Notes under the pieces: model-generated
What the model was told of the DNA's origin: nothing
Databases searched by the model: none
What the model saw: the letters and a program-made list of their open reading frames with translations, nothing else
Program-made: the position numbers and the translations under genes
Assembly (NCBI RefSeq): GCF_002911665.1
Contig: NZ_MTBP01000001.1
Location: 2,108,001-2,172,000, forward strand
Length of the DNA: 64,000 nt
Reading direction: 5' to 3'
Origin: Actinomadura rubteroloni
GTDB lineage: Bacteria; Actinomycetota; Actinomycetes; Streptosporangiales; Streptosporangiaceae
Part shown: piece after piece, positions 43,660-53,589 of the stretch
Position numbering within the stretch: the stretch's first letter is position 1
Layout: each line of letters opens with the position of its first letter

Positions 43660-44544
43660 TCAGTCGCCCGCGTCCAGCCCCCAGCGCGACCGGATCGCGT
43701 TGTCGACGGCGCCGAACACCTGGTCGATGAAGATCCCGATGATCAGGATGACGATCATGTAGGAGATCATGTCGGCGGTGTTGTTCAGCTCCCGCGCCTG
43801 CGACAGCAGCACGCCGAGCGACGTGGTGTCCCCGATGATCACCAGCAGCTCGCCCGCCATCAGGCTGCGCCACGCGAACGCCCAGCCCTGCTTGAGCCCC
43901 GCCACGAACGACGGCAGCGACGCGGGCATGATCAGGTGCCGGTACAGGTTCAGCCCGCGCAGCCCCATGACCTTCCCGGCGCGCAGCAGGATCGGCGGCG
44001 TGTAGTCCACGCCCGCGATCAGGCCGTTGGCGATCGACGGCGCGGCGCCGAGCACGACCACGAACAGGATCGCGCTCTCGCTCAGCTTGAACAGCAGGAT
44101 CGCCAGCGGGAACCACGCGATCGACGGCATCGTCTGGAGCCCGGTGATCAGCGACCCGAACGCGCGCCGCAGCACCCGGAACCGGGACACCAGGGTCCCG
44201 ACGACCACGCCGACCAGCACCGACGCCGCGAACCCGATCGCCGCGCGCTGCATCGTCAGCCCGACGGCCTCCCAGAACCGGCCGCTCGTGACCTGGTCCC
44301 AGAACACCGGCAGCGTGTCGCCGGGGCCGGGCAGGACCCAGGGCTCCTTCCAACCCGTCCAGACGACGATCTGCCACGCGGCGAGCGCGATGAGGACGGC
44401 CGTGAACATCGGCCACACCGCGTTCCAGACCCGCGAGAGCCGGTCGCGGCCGGGGTGGCCGCCGAGTTCCAGCGCGTCCAGGCCCGCCAGCTCGCGGTTC
44501 AGCCGGTCGCCGGTGTCGCGCTTGTGCGCGGTGTCATGCGCCAT
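43660..44544 (-). CDS. ABC transporter permease, SsuC/TauC/nitrate type
   Basis: The protein is 294 aa with about six helices. The EAA loop lies in RAGKVMGLRGLNLYRHLIMPASLP (conserved part YRHLIMPASLP). It is the last gene of a three-gene importer in the order binding protein, ATPase, permease, and overlaps the ATPase gene by 11 nt. Substrates of this class include sulfonates, taurine and nitrate. Confidence 0.94.
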   Translation of the reverse strand: MAHDTAHKRDTGDRLNRELAGLDALELGGHPGRDRLSRVWNAVWPMFTAVLIALAAWQIVVWTGWKEPWVLPGPGDTLPVFWDQVTSGRFWEAVGLTMQRAAIGFAASVLVGVVVGTLVSRFRVLRRAFGSLITGLQTMPSIAWFPLAILLFKLSESAILFVVVLGAAPSIANGLIAGVDYTPPILLRAGKVMGLRGLNLYRHLIMPASLPSFVAGLKQGWAFAWRSLMAGELLVIIGDTTSLGVLLSQARELNNTADMISYMIVILIIGIFIDQVFGAVDNAIRSRWGLDAGD

Positions 44545-45340
44545 GACGTCCGACCTCCTCGCGCAGCCGGTCGGTGATGTGCGCGGCGAGACCCGACACT
44601 TCGGGCGAGTCGATCCGCCGGGGGCGGTCCATCGGCACGGGGAACTCCTCCACGACGCGGCCGGGACGGCTGCTGAGCAGCACGACCCGGTCGCCGAGGC
44701 GCACGGCCTCGCGGACGTTGTGGGTGACGAACACGATGCTCAGCGACCGCTCCGTCCAGATGCGCTCCAGCTCGTCGTGGAGCAGGTCGCGGGTCATGGC
44801 GTCGAGCGCGCCGAACGGCTCGTCCATGAGCAGGACGGTGCCGCCCGCCGCGCCGTCGTCGTTGACGGTGAGGGCGAGCGCGCGGGCGAGCGCCACGCGC
44901 TGGCGCATCCCGCCGGAGAGCTGGTGCGGGCGCTTGCGGCCGAACTCGCGCAGGTGGACCGACGCGAGCAGGGCGGTGGCGCGCTCGCGCCGCTCGGCGC
45001 GCGGGACGCCCCGCGCCTTGAGCGCCAGCTCGACGTTCGCGCCGACGGTGAGCCACGGGAACAGCGCGGGCTCCTGGAACATCATCGCGACGCGGGCGTC
45101 GCCGGTGTCGATCGTCCCGGCGGTGGGACGGTCCAGGGCCGCGACGAGGTTGAGGAGCGTGCTCTTGCCGCAACCGGACGCGCCGAGCAGGCAGACGAAC
45201 TCGCCGGGCGCGACGGACAGGGACACGTTGTCGAGTGCCAGCAGCCGGTTCCCGCCGGAACCGAAGGCTTTGGAGACGCCGTCGAGCCGGACCGCCGTGT
45301 CGGCGGTCCGGCTCTCGGCGGCCGGGACGGCCTGTGTCAT
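44534..45340 (-). CDS. ABC transporter ATPase, SsuB/TauB/NrtD type
   Basis: The protein is 268 aa. Walker A is GASGCGKST, the Q-loop FQEPALFPW, the signature LSGGMRQRVALARAL, Walker B VLLMDEPFGALD and the H-loop THNVREAV. All are intact, in contrast to the degenerate ATPase at 25.8 kb. ATG 45340 overlaps the binding-protein stop (ATGA), so they are coupled. Confidence 0.96.
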   Translation of the reverse strand: MTQAVPAAESRTADTAVRLDGVSKAFGSGGNRLLALDNVSLSVAPGEFVCLLGASGCGKSTLLNLVAALDRPTAGTIDTGDARVAMMFQEPALFPWLTVGANVELALKARGVPRAERRERATALLASVHLREFGRKRPHQLSGGMRQRVALARALALTVNDDGAAGGTVLLMDEPFGALDAMTRDLLHDELERIWTERSLSIVFVTHNVREAVRLGDRVVLLSSRPGRVVEEFPVPMDRPRRIDSPEVSGLAAHITDRLREEVGRHGA

Positions 45341-46377
45341 TTGTCGGAGACCTGTGCCTTTCCGCTCGCCTTGAGGACCTCGTTGAGGGGGCCGAGGTCG
45401 TAGATGCCGGTGAGGTCGGTCTTGGCCAGGAGGCCGATCTGCTCGGCGTGCTGCGCGCCGGCGAACAGCGACGAGGAGACCGGGTCCTCGGTGAACTGGA
45501 TCTGCTTGAACGCCGCGTCCAGGACGTCCTGCTTGAGCGGCTTGCCGCTGAGCTTGGTGAGGGCCGCGTTGGCGGTCTTCTCGGCGTCGGCCTTGTTGTT
45601 GTTGATGTAGTCGGTCGCCTCGACCACGCCCTCCAGGAGCTGCTTCACCTTGTCGGGGTGGGCCTTGGCGTACTTCTGGCTGACGATGAGGTTGGTGATG
45701 ACGAACTTGCCGCCGGGCCACAGCGAGCTCTCGTCGAGGAGCTTCTTGCCCTTGCCCTCGATGATCAGCCGGGACGCGTAGGGCTCGGGCACCCACGCGC
45801 CGTCGATGGAGCCCTGCGCGAACGTCTGGAGCGTCTGCGCGTTGTCCTGCGGGACGACCTTGACGTCGCCGCTGCCGTCCTTGTTGGCCGTGAGGCCCTG
45901 CTGCTTGAGCCAGTAGCGCAGCGCGACGTCCTGGGTGTTGCCGAGCTGCGGCGTCGCGATCTTCTTGCCCTTGAGGTCGGCCGCGGCCTTGATCGTGGGC
46001 TTGACGATGAGCGAGACGCCGCCCGACGCCGCGCCCGAGTAGATCTTGATGGCCTTGCCGTGCGACTGCGACCACGCGTTGATCGACGGGTTCGGGCCGA
46101 CGAACGTCGCGTCGATCGCGCCGGAGAACAGCGCCTCGACGGCGGCCGGGCCGGCGTTGAACGTCGCGGTCTTCGGGGCCGTGCCGAGGTGCTTGGCGAA
46201 GATGCCCTTCTCGACGCCGACGAGCGCGGTCGCGTGCGTGATGTTCGGGAAGTAACCGAGCCGCAGGGGCGCGTTCTTGCCGGAGGAGTCGTCGCCGCCA
46301 CAGGCGGTCAGCGCACCCGATCCGGCGAGAAGGATCATGGCTGCTGCGGCCGCGCGCCCGCGGAACCTACGGAACAT
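45337..46377 (-). CDS. Substrate-binding lipoprotein, sulfonate/taurine/nitrate type
   Basis: The protein is 346 aa. A lipobox LTAC follows the signal peptide. The NMT1/SsuA-like core includes LRLGYFPNITHATALVGV, FNAGPAAVEALFSG, GVSLIVKP and WVPEPYASRLI. It is the first gene of the importer. Its promoter region contains a 33-bp element with perfect 8-bp arms overlapping the -10 box, suggesting tight nutrient control. Confidence 0.94.
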   Translation of the reverse strand: MFRRFRGRAAAAAMILLAGSGALTACGGDDSSGKNAPLRLGYFPNITHATALVGVEKGIFAKHLGTAPKTATFNAGPAAVEALFSGAIDATFVGPNPSINAWSQSHGKAIKIYSGAASGGVSLIVKPTIKAAADLKGKKIATPQLGNTQDVALRYWLKQQGLTANKDGSGDVKVVPQDNAQTLQTFAQGSIDGAWVPEPYASRLIIEGKGKKLLDESSLWPGGKFVITNLIVSQKYAKAHPDKVKQLLEGVVEATDYINNNKADAEKTANAALTKLSGKPLKQDVLDAAFKQIQFTEDPVSSSLFAGAQHAEQIGLLAKTDLTGIYDLGPLNEVLKASGKAQVSDK

Positions 46378-46387
46378 CGGTCAATCC

Positions 46388-46420
46388 CTACTGTTTCGGT
46401 TTGTTCGGTTTGAACAGTAG
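46388..46420. promoter_or_regulatory. Palindromic operator candidate of the SsuABC-type operon
   Basis: CTACTGTT and AACAGTAG are perfect 8-bp arms around a 17-nt centre containing the direct repeat TTCGGTTTG/TTCGGTTTG. It overlaps the -10 box and lies just before ATG 46377. Confidence 0.55.
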
Positions 46421-46445
46421 ATAAGGTTGGTAATGAGTTCGTCAA
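46418..46445 (-). promoter_or_regulatory. Promoter of the SsuABC-type operon
   Basis: Read on the minus strand: TTGACG, a 16-nt spacer, TATCTA. Transcription would start inside the palindromic element. Confidence 0.5.
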
Positions 46446-46534
46446 GTCGCCTGCGTGGCACGGTTTTGTCACGATGCATCCGGATGCTCCGGGCGTGCCC
46501 CTTGGCCCCGCTCCCGGCCCCCTCGATAGGGTGA

Positions 46535-47857
<1,323 letters not shown>

Positions 47858-47868
47858 CCGCGTCTCCG

Positions 47869-48324
47869 ATGGCCCGGGACGCGAGCGAGGACACCGGCGA
47901 CACCGGCCGCCGGGGCGACGGCGCCCCGGCGGGCCCGCCGCGCCCCGGGCTCGGCCACGCGCTGACCGGCCGCGCGGCGATCCTCGCGGTCGTCGTCTGC
48001 GCGATCGCGCTGAGCCTCGCCTACCCGGTCCGCGAGTACGTGGCGCAGCGCCAGGAGATCGCGCAACTGGAGCACCGGCAGGCCGAGGCGCGGCGGCAGG
48101 TGGACGAGCTGACGCGGCACAAGCAGCGGCTCGGCGACCGGTCCTACATCGAGCGCGAGGCCCGCCGGCGGCTGCGCTACTGCATGCCGGACGAGAAGTG
48201 CTACATCGTGCTGGACGGCGGCGACGGCGACGGGACACCGGCGGGCGGGAACGGCACCGGCCGCCGTCCGCCCTGGTACGAGACGCTGTGGCGGTCCGTG
48301 CGGGACGCCGACCGCCCGCGCTGA
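47869..48324 (+). CDS. FtsB/DivIC-type septum formation initiator
   Basis: The protein is 151 aa. A disordered start, one helix at about 36-57 and a coiled coil (REYVAQRQEIAQLEHRQ) lead to the family motif SYIEREARRRLRYCMPDEK. FtsB-like proteins act in the divisome with FtsQ and FtsL. It starts 11 nt after the enolase stop. Confidence 0.93.
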   Translation: MARDASEDTGDTGRRGDGAPAGPPRPGLGHALTGRAAILAVVVCAIALSLAYPVREYVAQRQEIAQLEHRQAEARRQVDELTRHKQRLGDRSYIEREARRRLRYCMPDEKCYIVLDGGDGDGTPAGGNGTGRRPPWYETLWRSVRDADRPR

Positions 48325-48343
48325 GCGGGAGAGAAGCCCGAGG

Positions 48344-48859
48344 ATGATCGACGCAACAGACGAGGCCGCCGTCGCGGCCCAGCTCGGCCGTACGCCCCGC
48401 GGGATCCGGCGGGTGGCGTACCGTTGCCCGTGCGGACGGCCCGCGGTGATCGAGACGGCGCCGCGCCTCCCCGACGGAACGCCGTTCCCGACCCTGTTCT
48501 ATCTGACCTGCCCGAAGGCCGCGTCCGCGATCGGGACGCTGGAGGGAAGCGGCGTGATGCGCGAGATGCAGGCCAGGCTCGCCGAGGACTCGGAGCTGGC
48601 CGCCGCCTACCGGGCCGCGCACGACGACTACCTGGCCCGCCGCGACGCGGCGGCGGCCGAGGACGGCGTCGAGCCGCTGCCCGCCGGGACGCAGAGCGCC
48701 GGGGGCATGCCCGAGCGGGTCAAGTGCCTGCACGCGCTGATCGCGCACGAGCTGGCCGTGCCGGGCGCCAACCCGTTCGGCCGGGAGGCGCTGGACGCGC
48801 TGCCCGAGTGGTGGCGGTCGGGACCCTGCGTCCGGCCGGAAGCGGAGGAGGAACGGTGA
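48344..48859 (+). CDS. DUF501 domain-containing protein
   Basis: The protein is 171 aa. The conserved block CPCGRPAVIET then GTPFPTLFYLTCP is diagnostic of DUF501. The C-terminus has VKCLHALIAHELA. The Cys/His residues could bind metal. It is fused in operon structure to ppx (GTGA overlap). The function is unknown, but its place between ftsB-like and ppx is conserved in actinobacteria. Confidence 0.93.
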   Translation: MIDATDEAAVAAQLGRTPRGIRRVAYRCPCGRPAVIETAPRLPDGTPFPTLFYLTCPKAASAIGTLEGSGVMREMQARLAEDSELAAAYRAAHDDYLARRDAAAAEDGVEPLPAGTQSAGGMPERVKCLHALIAHELAVPGANPFGREALDALPEWWRSGPCVRPEAEEER

Positions 48860-49776
48860 CGCGCGTCGCGGCCGTGGACTGCGGCACCAACTCGGTCCGG
48901 CTGCTCGTCGCCGACGTCGCCGGCGCGGCGCTCACCGACGTCGAGCGGCGGATGGAGATCGTCCGGCTCGGCGAGGGCGTGGACCGCACCGGACGGCTGT
49001 CGGACGCCGCCCTGGACCGGACGTTCACCGCCATGCGCGGCTACGCCGAGCTGATCGCGCGGCACGGCGCGGAGAAGGTCCGGGTCGTCGCGACGAGCGC
49101 GACCCGCGACGCCGCCAACCGGGACGCGTTCGTCGCGGGCGTCGTGGAGATCTTCGGGACGGCCCCCGAGGTCGTCACGGGCGAGGAGGAGGCGGCGCTG
49201 TCGTTCGCGGGCGCGACCCGGGAACTGATGGAGCTGCGTCCGGCCCGTCCATACCTGGTCGTGGACATCGGCGGCGGCTCGACCGAGTTCGTGCTCGGCG
49301 GCTCGTCGGTGCGCGCGGCGCGGTCGGTGGACATCGGGTGCGTCCGGATGACCGAGCGGCACCTGAAGGACGGCGACCCGCCGTCGCCGGGCCAGATCAG
49401 CGCGGCCGTGGCCGACATCGACGCGGCGCTGCGGCTCGTCCGCGCGTCCGTGCCGGTGGACGAGGCGCGCACGCTCGTCGGTCTGGCGGGCTCGGTGACG
49501 ACGGTCGCGGGCATCGCGCTGGAACTGCCCGAATACGACTCCGGGCGCATCCACCTGAGCCGGATCACGGCGGGCCAGGTGCACGACGTGACCCGCGACC
49601 TGCTGCACGCGTCCCGCGCGGAACGCTCCGAGATCGGCGTGATGCACCCGGGGCGCGTGGACGTCATCGGCGCGGGCGCGCTCATCCTGGACCGCATCAT
49701 GCGCGAGTTCGGGTTCGGGGCCGTGATCGTCAGCGAGCACGACATCCTCGACGGCATCGCCTGGTCCCTGGCCTGA
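48856..49776 (+). CDS. ppx: Exopolyphosphatase / pppGpp phosphohydrolase, Ppx/GppA family
   Basis: The protein is 306 aa. AAVDCGTNSVRLLV (phosphate 1), VATSATRDAANRD and VVDIGGGSTEFVLGG (phosphate 2) identify an ASKHA-fold Ppx/GppA enzyme; the size matches the short actinobacterial Ppx1/2 type. GTG 48856 overlaps the DUF501 stop by 4 nt, and the next gene starts 3 nt after its stop. Confidence 0.95.
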   Translation: MTRVAAVDCGTNSVRLLVADVAGAALTDVERRMEIVRLGEGVDRTGRLSDAALDRTFTAMRGYAELIARHGAEKVRVVATSATRDAANRDAFVAGVVEIFGTAPEVVTGEEEAALSFAGATRELMELRPARPYLVVDIGGGSTEFVLGGSSVRAARSVDIGCVRMTERHLKDGDPPSPGQISAAVADIDAALRLVRASVPVDEARTLVGLAGSVTTVAGIALELPEYDSGRIHLSRITAGQVHDVTRDLLHASRAERSEIGVMHPGRVDVIGAGALILDRIMREFGFGAVIVSEHDILDGIAWSLA

Positions 49777-49779
49777 GCC

Positions 49780-50586
49780 GTGGGGAACCGTCCGTTCGTC
49801 CCGCCCGGCACCGGGTGGCCCGAGGATCCGGCCGCGCCGGACACGCCCGTCGCGCGCGACGCGGCGGACGTCGTGGCGCTGGCCGCGAGCGCGCCGGACC
49901 TGGCCGAGGTCGTGGCGCGCGAGTCGGTGTGCCGCGCGTGCGACCGTCTCGTCGCGTGGCGGGAGAAGGTCGCGGTGGAGCGGCGGCGGATGTTCGCCGA
50001 GGAGGAGTACTGGGGGCGTCCGGTGCCGGGCTGGGGCGCGGACGAGCCGACGATCCTGATCTCGGGCCTGGCCCCGGCCGCGCACGGCGGCAACCGCACC
50101 GGGCGGATCTTCACCGGCGACCGCTCCGGCGACTGGCTGTTCGCGTCGCTGCACCGGGTGGGCCTCGCGGCGCGGGAGACGAGCGTCCGGGCGGGGGACG
50201 GGCAGGAGTTGTCCGGCGTCCGGGTTGTCGCGGCCGTCCGCTGCGCCCCGCCCGACAATAAGCCGACGCCCGACGAGCGGCGCGCCTGCCTGCCGTGGCT
50301 GGAGCGCGAGGTCGCCGAGGTCGCGCCGTCGGTGCGCTGCGTGGTCGCGCTCGGCGGGTTCGCGTGGCAGGCCGTGTGGCCCGCGCTGCGGGACGCCGGG
50401 TACGCGATGCCGCGCCCGCGCCCGCCGTTCGGGCACGGCGCCGAGGTCCTGCTGCCCGGCCCGCACGGACGGGACGTCACGCTGCTCGGCTGCTACCACC
50501 CGAGCCAGCAGAACACGTTCACCGGGCGCGTCACCGAGGCGATGCTCGACGCGATCTTCACGCGCGCCCGCGCGCTGGCGTCCTGA
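49780..50586 (+). CDS. Uracil-DNA glycosylase, family 5 (UdgB)
   Basis: The protein is 268 aa. Cysteines in VCRACDRL near the start are part of the Fe-S site. Motif A is [19 protein letters not shown] and motif [14 protein letters not shown], both characteristic of UDGb. The family removes uracil and other deaminated bases from DNA. It is the last gene of the enolase operon; a hairpin terminator follows. Confidence 0.94.
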   Translation: MGNRPFVPPGTGWPEDPAAPDTPVARDAADVVALAASAPDLAEVVARESVCRACDRLVAWREKVAVERRRMFAEEEYWGRPVPGWGADEPTILISGLAPAAHGGNRTGRIFTGDRSGDWLFASLHRVGLAARETSVRAGDGQELSGVRVVAAVRCAPPDNKPTPDERRACLPWLEREVAEVAPSVRCVVALGGFAWQAVWPALRDAGYAMPRPRPPFGHGAEVLLPGPHGRDVTLLGCYHPSQQNTFTGRVTEAMLDAIFTRARALAS

Positions 50587-50600
50587 GCGGTGTCCTGAAG

Positions 50601-50634
50601 CGGGACGGGACCGGCCCCCGTCGGCCCCGTCCCG
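50601..50634 (+). terminator. Terminator after the UdgB gene
   Basis: CGGGACGGG and CCCGTCCCG form a 9-bp stem with further G-C pairing inside the loop, 14 nt past the stop codon. Confidence 0.7.
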
Positions 50635-50752
50635 TCGGGCACCGAGAGATAGGACGCGCCCGAGTTCACCCAGGTTCGCCGTGTTTGACGGATTTCTCTG
50701 TGCGCCGGGTCACGTCCGGTGAGGGCGCCGCGGATCGGGGTATCGGCGTCCC

Positions 50753-52081
50753 ATGGCTCCTGAGCGAAACCCCCGGCGGATCGTGATCCTCGGCGGCGGC
50801 TACGTCGGCATGTACACCGCGCTGCGCCTCCAGCGGAAACTGCGCCGCGACCTGCGCCGCGGCGACGTCACCATCACCGTCATCGACCCGCAGTCCTACA
50901 TGACCTACCAGCCGTTCCTGCCGGAGGCCGCGGCGGGCAACCTGGAGCCCCGGCACGTCGTCGCGCCGCTGCGCAAGGTCCTGAAACGCTGCCGCGTCCG
51001 CAACGGCTATGTCACCCAAGTGGACGACGCGCACCGCTGCGTGACCTACCGCCCGGCCGGGGCGGACGAGCACGCCGAGCAGCAGATCCCCTACGACGTG
51101 CTCGTCGTCGCGCTCGGCTCGGTGTCCCGCACGCTCCCGATCCCCGGCCTCGCGTCCTGCGGCATCGGGTTCAAGACCATCGAGGAGGCCATCTACCTGC
51201 GCAACCACGTCCTGCACCAGCTCGACGTGGCCGCGTCCAACGACGACCCGGCGGTCCGCCGCCGCGCGCTGACGTTCGTGTTCGTCGGCGCGGGCTTCGC
51301 CGGGATCGAGGCCCTCGCCGAACTGGAGGACATGGCCCGCGACGCGTGCCGCTGGTACGGCATCGACCCGGCGGACATGCGCTGGATGATGGTCGAGGCC
51401 ACCGACCGCGTCCTGCCCGAGGTCGGCCCCGAGATGGGCCGCTGGACGGCCGAGGCCCTGCGCCGGCGCGGCATCGAGGTCAAGCTGGAGACGCTGCTGA
51501 AATCGGCCGAGAACCGGCACATCGTCCTGAGCGACGGCGAGGAGTTCGACGCCGCCACGCTCGTCTGGACGGCCGGCGTGAAGGCGCACCCCGTCGTCCG
51601 GAACAGCGACCTGCCGCTGGACGACAAGGGGCGCGTCACGGTCGGCGCCGATCTCGTCGCCGAGGGCCGTCCCCACGTCTACGCCGCCGGGGACAACGCC
51701 CGCGTGCCCGATCTGTCGGGCAAGGGGGAGTTCACCGCGCCGAACGCGCAGCACGCCGTCCGGCAGGCCCGCCGCCTCGCCGACAACATCGTCGCCGACC
51801 TGCGCGGCAAGGACCGGACGCCCTACAAGCACGCCTACGTCGGGTCCGTCGCGGGCCTCGGGCTGCACAAGGGCGTCGCGAACGTCTACGGCGTCAAGCT
51901 GCGCGGCCTGCCCGCGTGGTTCATGCACCGCGCGTACCACCTGTCACGCATGCCGACGTTCAACCGTAAGATGCGGGTGACGGCGGACTGGACCCTGGCG
52001 CTCTTCTTCCGGCGTGAGATCGTCTCGCTCGCCGAACTGGAACGCCCGCACGAGGAGTTCGAGCTGGCCGGCCGGAGCTGA
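50753..52081 (+). CDS. ndh: Type II NADH dehydrogenase (NDH-2) family FAD oxidoreductase
   Basis: The protein is 442 aa. FAD motif VILGGGYVGMYTAL at residue 9, NAD motif FVFVGAGFAGIEAL near 180, and the second FAD motif VYAAGDNARV near 305 are present. A C-terminal amphipathic segment follows. NDH-2 passes electrons from NADH to menaquinone without proton pumping. No clear RBS precedes ATG 50753. The CFA-synthase-like gene follows after 13 nt. Confidence 0.92.
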   Translation: MAPERNPRRIVILGGGYVGMYTALRLQRKLRRDLRRGDVTITVIDPQSYMTYQPFLPEAAAGNLEPRHVVAPLRKVLKRCRVRNGYVTQVDDAHRCVTYRPAGADEHAEQQIPYDVLVVALGSVSRTLPIPGLASCGIGFKTIEEAIYLRNHVLHQLDVAASNDDPAVRRRALTFVFVGAGFAGIEALAELEDMARDACRWYGIDPADMRWMMVEATDRVLPEVGPEMGRWTAEALRRRGIEVKLETLLKSAENRHIVLSDGEEFDAATLVWTAGVKAHPVVRNSDLPLDDKGRVTVGADLVAEGRPHVYAAGDNARVPDLSGKGEFTAPNAQHAVRQARRLADNIVADLRGKDRTPYKHAYVGSVAGLGLHKGVANVYGVKLRGLPAWFMHRAYHLSRMPTFNRKMRVTADWTLALFFRREIVSLAELERPHEEFELAGRS

Positions 52082-52094
52082 CGGGGGGAGGCGC

Positions 52095-53333
52095 ATGCAG
52101 GACGGTGTCGCGGGCCGCCTCACCCCCCTGCTCACCCGGATCCTCCTCGGCGACGAGGGCGGCGCCGGCGAACTGCCCGTCCAGGTCCGCGCCTGGGACG
52201 GCAGCGCGGTCGGCCCCGCCGGGGCGCCCGCGTTCGTGCTGCGGCACCGCCGCGCGCTGCGCCGGCTGCTGTGGAAGCCGGGCGAGATGGGGCTCGTCCG
52301 CGCCTACGTCGCGGGCGAGCTGGACATCGAGGGCGACGTGTTCGCCGCACTCGGAGCGGTCCAGCGCGTCATGCGCAGCGGCGACGAGCCCATCCGGCTG
52401 AGCGGCGACGACAAGCGCGAGATCGTCCGGACGGCCGTCATGCTCGGCGCGGTCGGCCCCGAGCCGCGTCCGCCCGCCGAGGAGTTCCCGGCGGGCCGCG
52501 CGCCCGCCGCCGAGGCGCCGCTGCGGGCGCCCGCAGCGTTCTTCGCCCGGATGCTCGGCCCGTCGCTCGCGCACGGCAGCGGCCTGTGGGACCAGGCCGT
52601 CGACCTGGAGGACGCCCAGCGCGCCGCCCTGGACTGCGTCGCCGAACGGCTCGGCCTGTTCCCCGGCGCCCGCGTCCTCGACCTGTCCGCGGGCTGGGGC
52701 GCGTTCGCCCGCCGCGCCGCCGCCGCGGGCGCCCGGGTCGTCGCGCTCGCCCGCACGCCCGAGCAGGCCGAGCACCTGCGCGCCGCGCGCGTCGAGGGCG
52801 TGGACGTCCGCGACGGCGGGCTGGACGCGGCGGGCGACGGCCCCTACGACGCCGTCGCCGGGCTCGGCGGCGTGGAGTCGCCGGACCTGCCCGTCTCCCG
52901 GCTCTACGAACTGCTCGCCCCCGGCGGCCGGCTCGTGCTCCAGCGGACGTCCCGCCGTCCCGGCCCGCACGAGGTCCGCCGCACCTTCACGACCAGCTAC
53001 ATGTTCCCCGGCGAGGCCGAACTGCGGACGCTCGGCGAGCAGGTCGCCGCGCTGGAGGACGCCGGGCTGGAGGTCCGCGCCGTCACCGCGCTGCGCGAGC
53101 ACCACGCCCGCACGCTGCGCGCCTGGGCGGCGGGGTTGCAGCGGCACTGGGCCGAGTGCGCCGAGCTGGCGGGGGAGGGACGCGCCCGGGTCTGGCTCCT
53201 CTACCTCGCCGCGTCCGCGCTGGCCTGCGAGAGCGGACGGGTCGGCGTCCACGAGATCGCCGCCATCCGCCGGGACCGCGACGGCCGCGCCGGGACGACC
53301 CTCGTCGAGGAACGCGCCATTCTCAGCCGCTGA
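52095..53333 (+). CDS. Cyclopropane-fatty-acid-synthase-like methyltransferase, motif-poor
   Basis: The protein is 412 aa. The N-terminal CFA-synthase domain (MGLVRAYVAGELDIEGDVF) and SAM core (GARVLDLSAGWGAFARRAA) fit the family, and RTFTTSYMFPGEAEL matches its YIFPGG-type motif. The usual HYDxGNxFY and YSCAYF segments before the SAM core are missing; the corresponding place reads HGSGLWDQA. Activity on lipid double bonds is therefore uncertain. GGGGGGAGG precedes ATG 52095, 13 nt after ndh. Confidence 0.82.
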   Translation: MQDGVAGRLTPLLTRILLGDEGGAGELPVQVRAWDGSAVGPAGAPAFVLRHRRALRRLLWKPGEMGLVRAYVAGELDIEGDVFAALGAVQRVMRSGDEPIRLSGDDKREIVRTAVMLGAVGPEPRPPAEEFPAGRAPAAEAPLRAPAAFFARMLGPSLAHGSGLWDQAVDLEDAQRAALDCVAERLGLFPGARVLDLSAGWGAFARRAAAAGARVVALARTPEQAEHLRAARVEGVDVRDGGLDAAGDGPYDAVAGLGGVESPDLPVSRLYELLAPGGRLVLQRTSRRPGPHEVRRTFTTSYMFPGEAELRTLGEQVAALEDAGLEVRAVTALREHHARTLRAWAAGLQRHWAECAELAGEGRARVWLLYLAASALACESGRVGVHEIAAIRRDRDGRAGTTLVEERAILSR

Positions 53334-53390
53334 CGCTCCGTGTCCGGTGAGTGGATGACTAGTCACCGTGCGTAGCGATATGCTGGCGCC

Positions 53391-53466
53391 GCCCCTGTGG
53401 CCCAACGGTTAGAGGCGGGCTCCCTAAAAGAGCTTCATCGTGTCGGTTCAACTCCGACCAGGGGCA
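53391..53466 (+). tRNA. tRNA-like gene with non-standard anticodon arm
   Basis: A 76-nt cloverleaf is drawable. The acceptor GCCCCTG/CAGGGGC has 7 perfect pairs; the T arm is GTCGG-TTCAACT-CCGAC. The D arm has only three good pairs (GCC/GGC). The anticodon stem GGCTC/GAGCT encloses CCTAAAA, giving C at position 33 instead of U and a nominal UAA anticodon. The variable region is 7 nt, longer than class I but far shorter than tRNA-Leu. The 3' end is A-CCC, so CCA is not encoded. It is either a degenerate or a specialised tRNA. Confidence 0.7.
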
Positions 53467-53589
53467 CCCGTCCACCGCGATGAACGTCACGGGCATTGTT
53501 ATGTGTCCGCGACACGCGCGGGGGAACGATCGTCGGCGCCGTCGCGTCTACCATCACGAGGACCGGTGGCGGCCCGGATGGAGGACACA

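Noticed and set aside
53391..53466. tRNA 3' end acting as an integration (att) site
   Set aside because: No integrase gene and no second copy of the tRNA 3' end were seen in the window.
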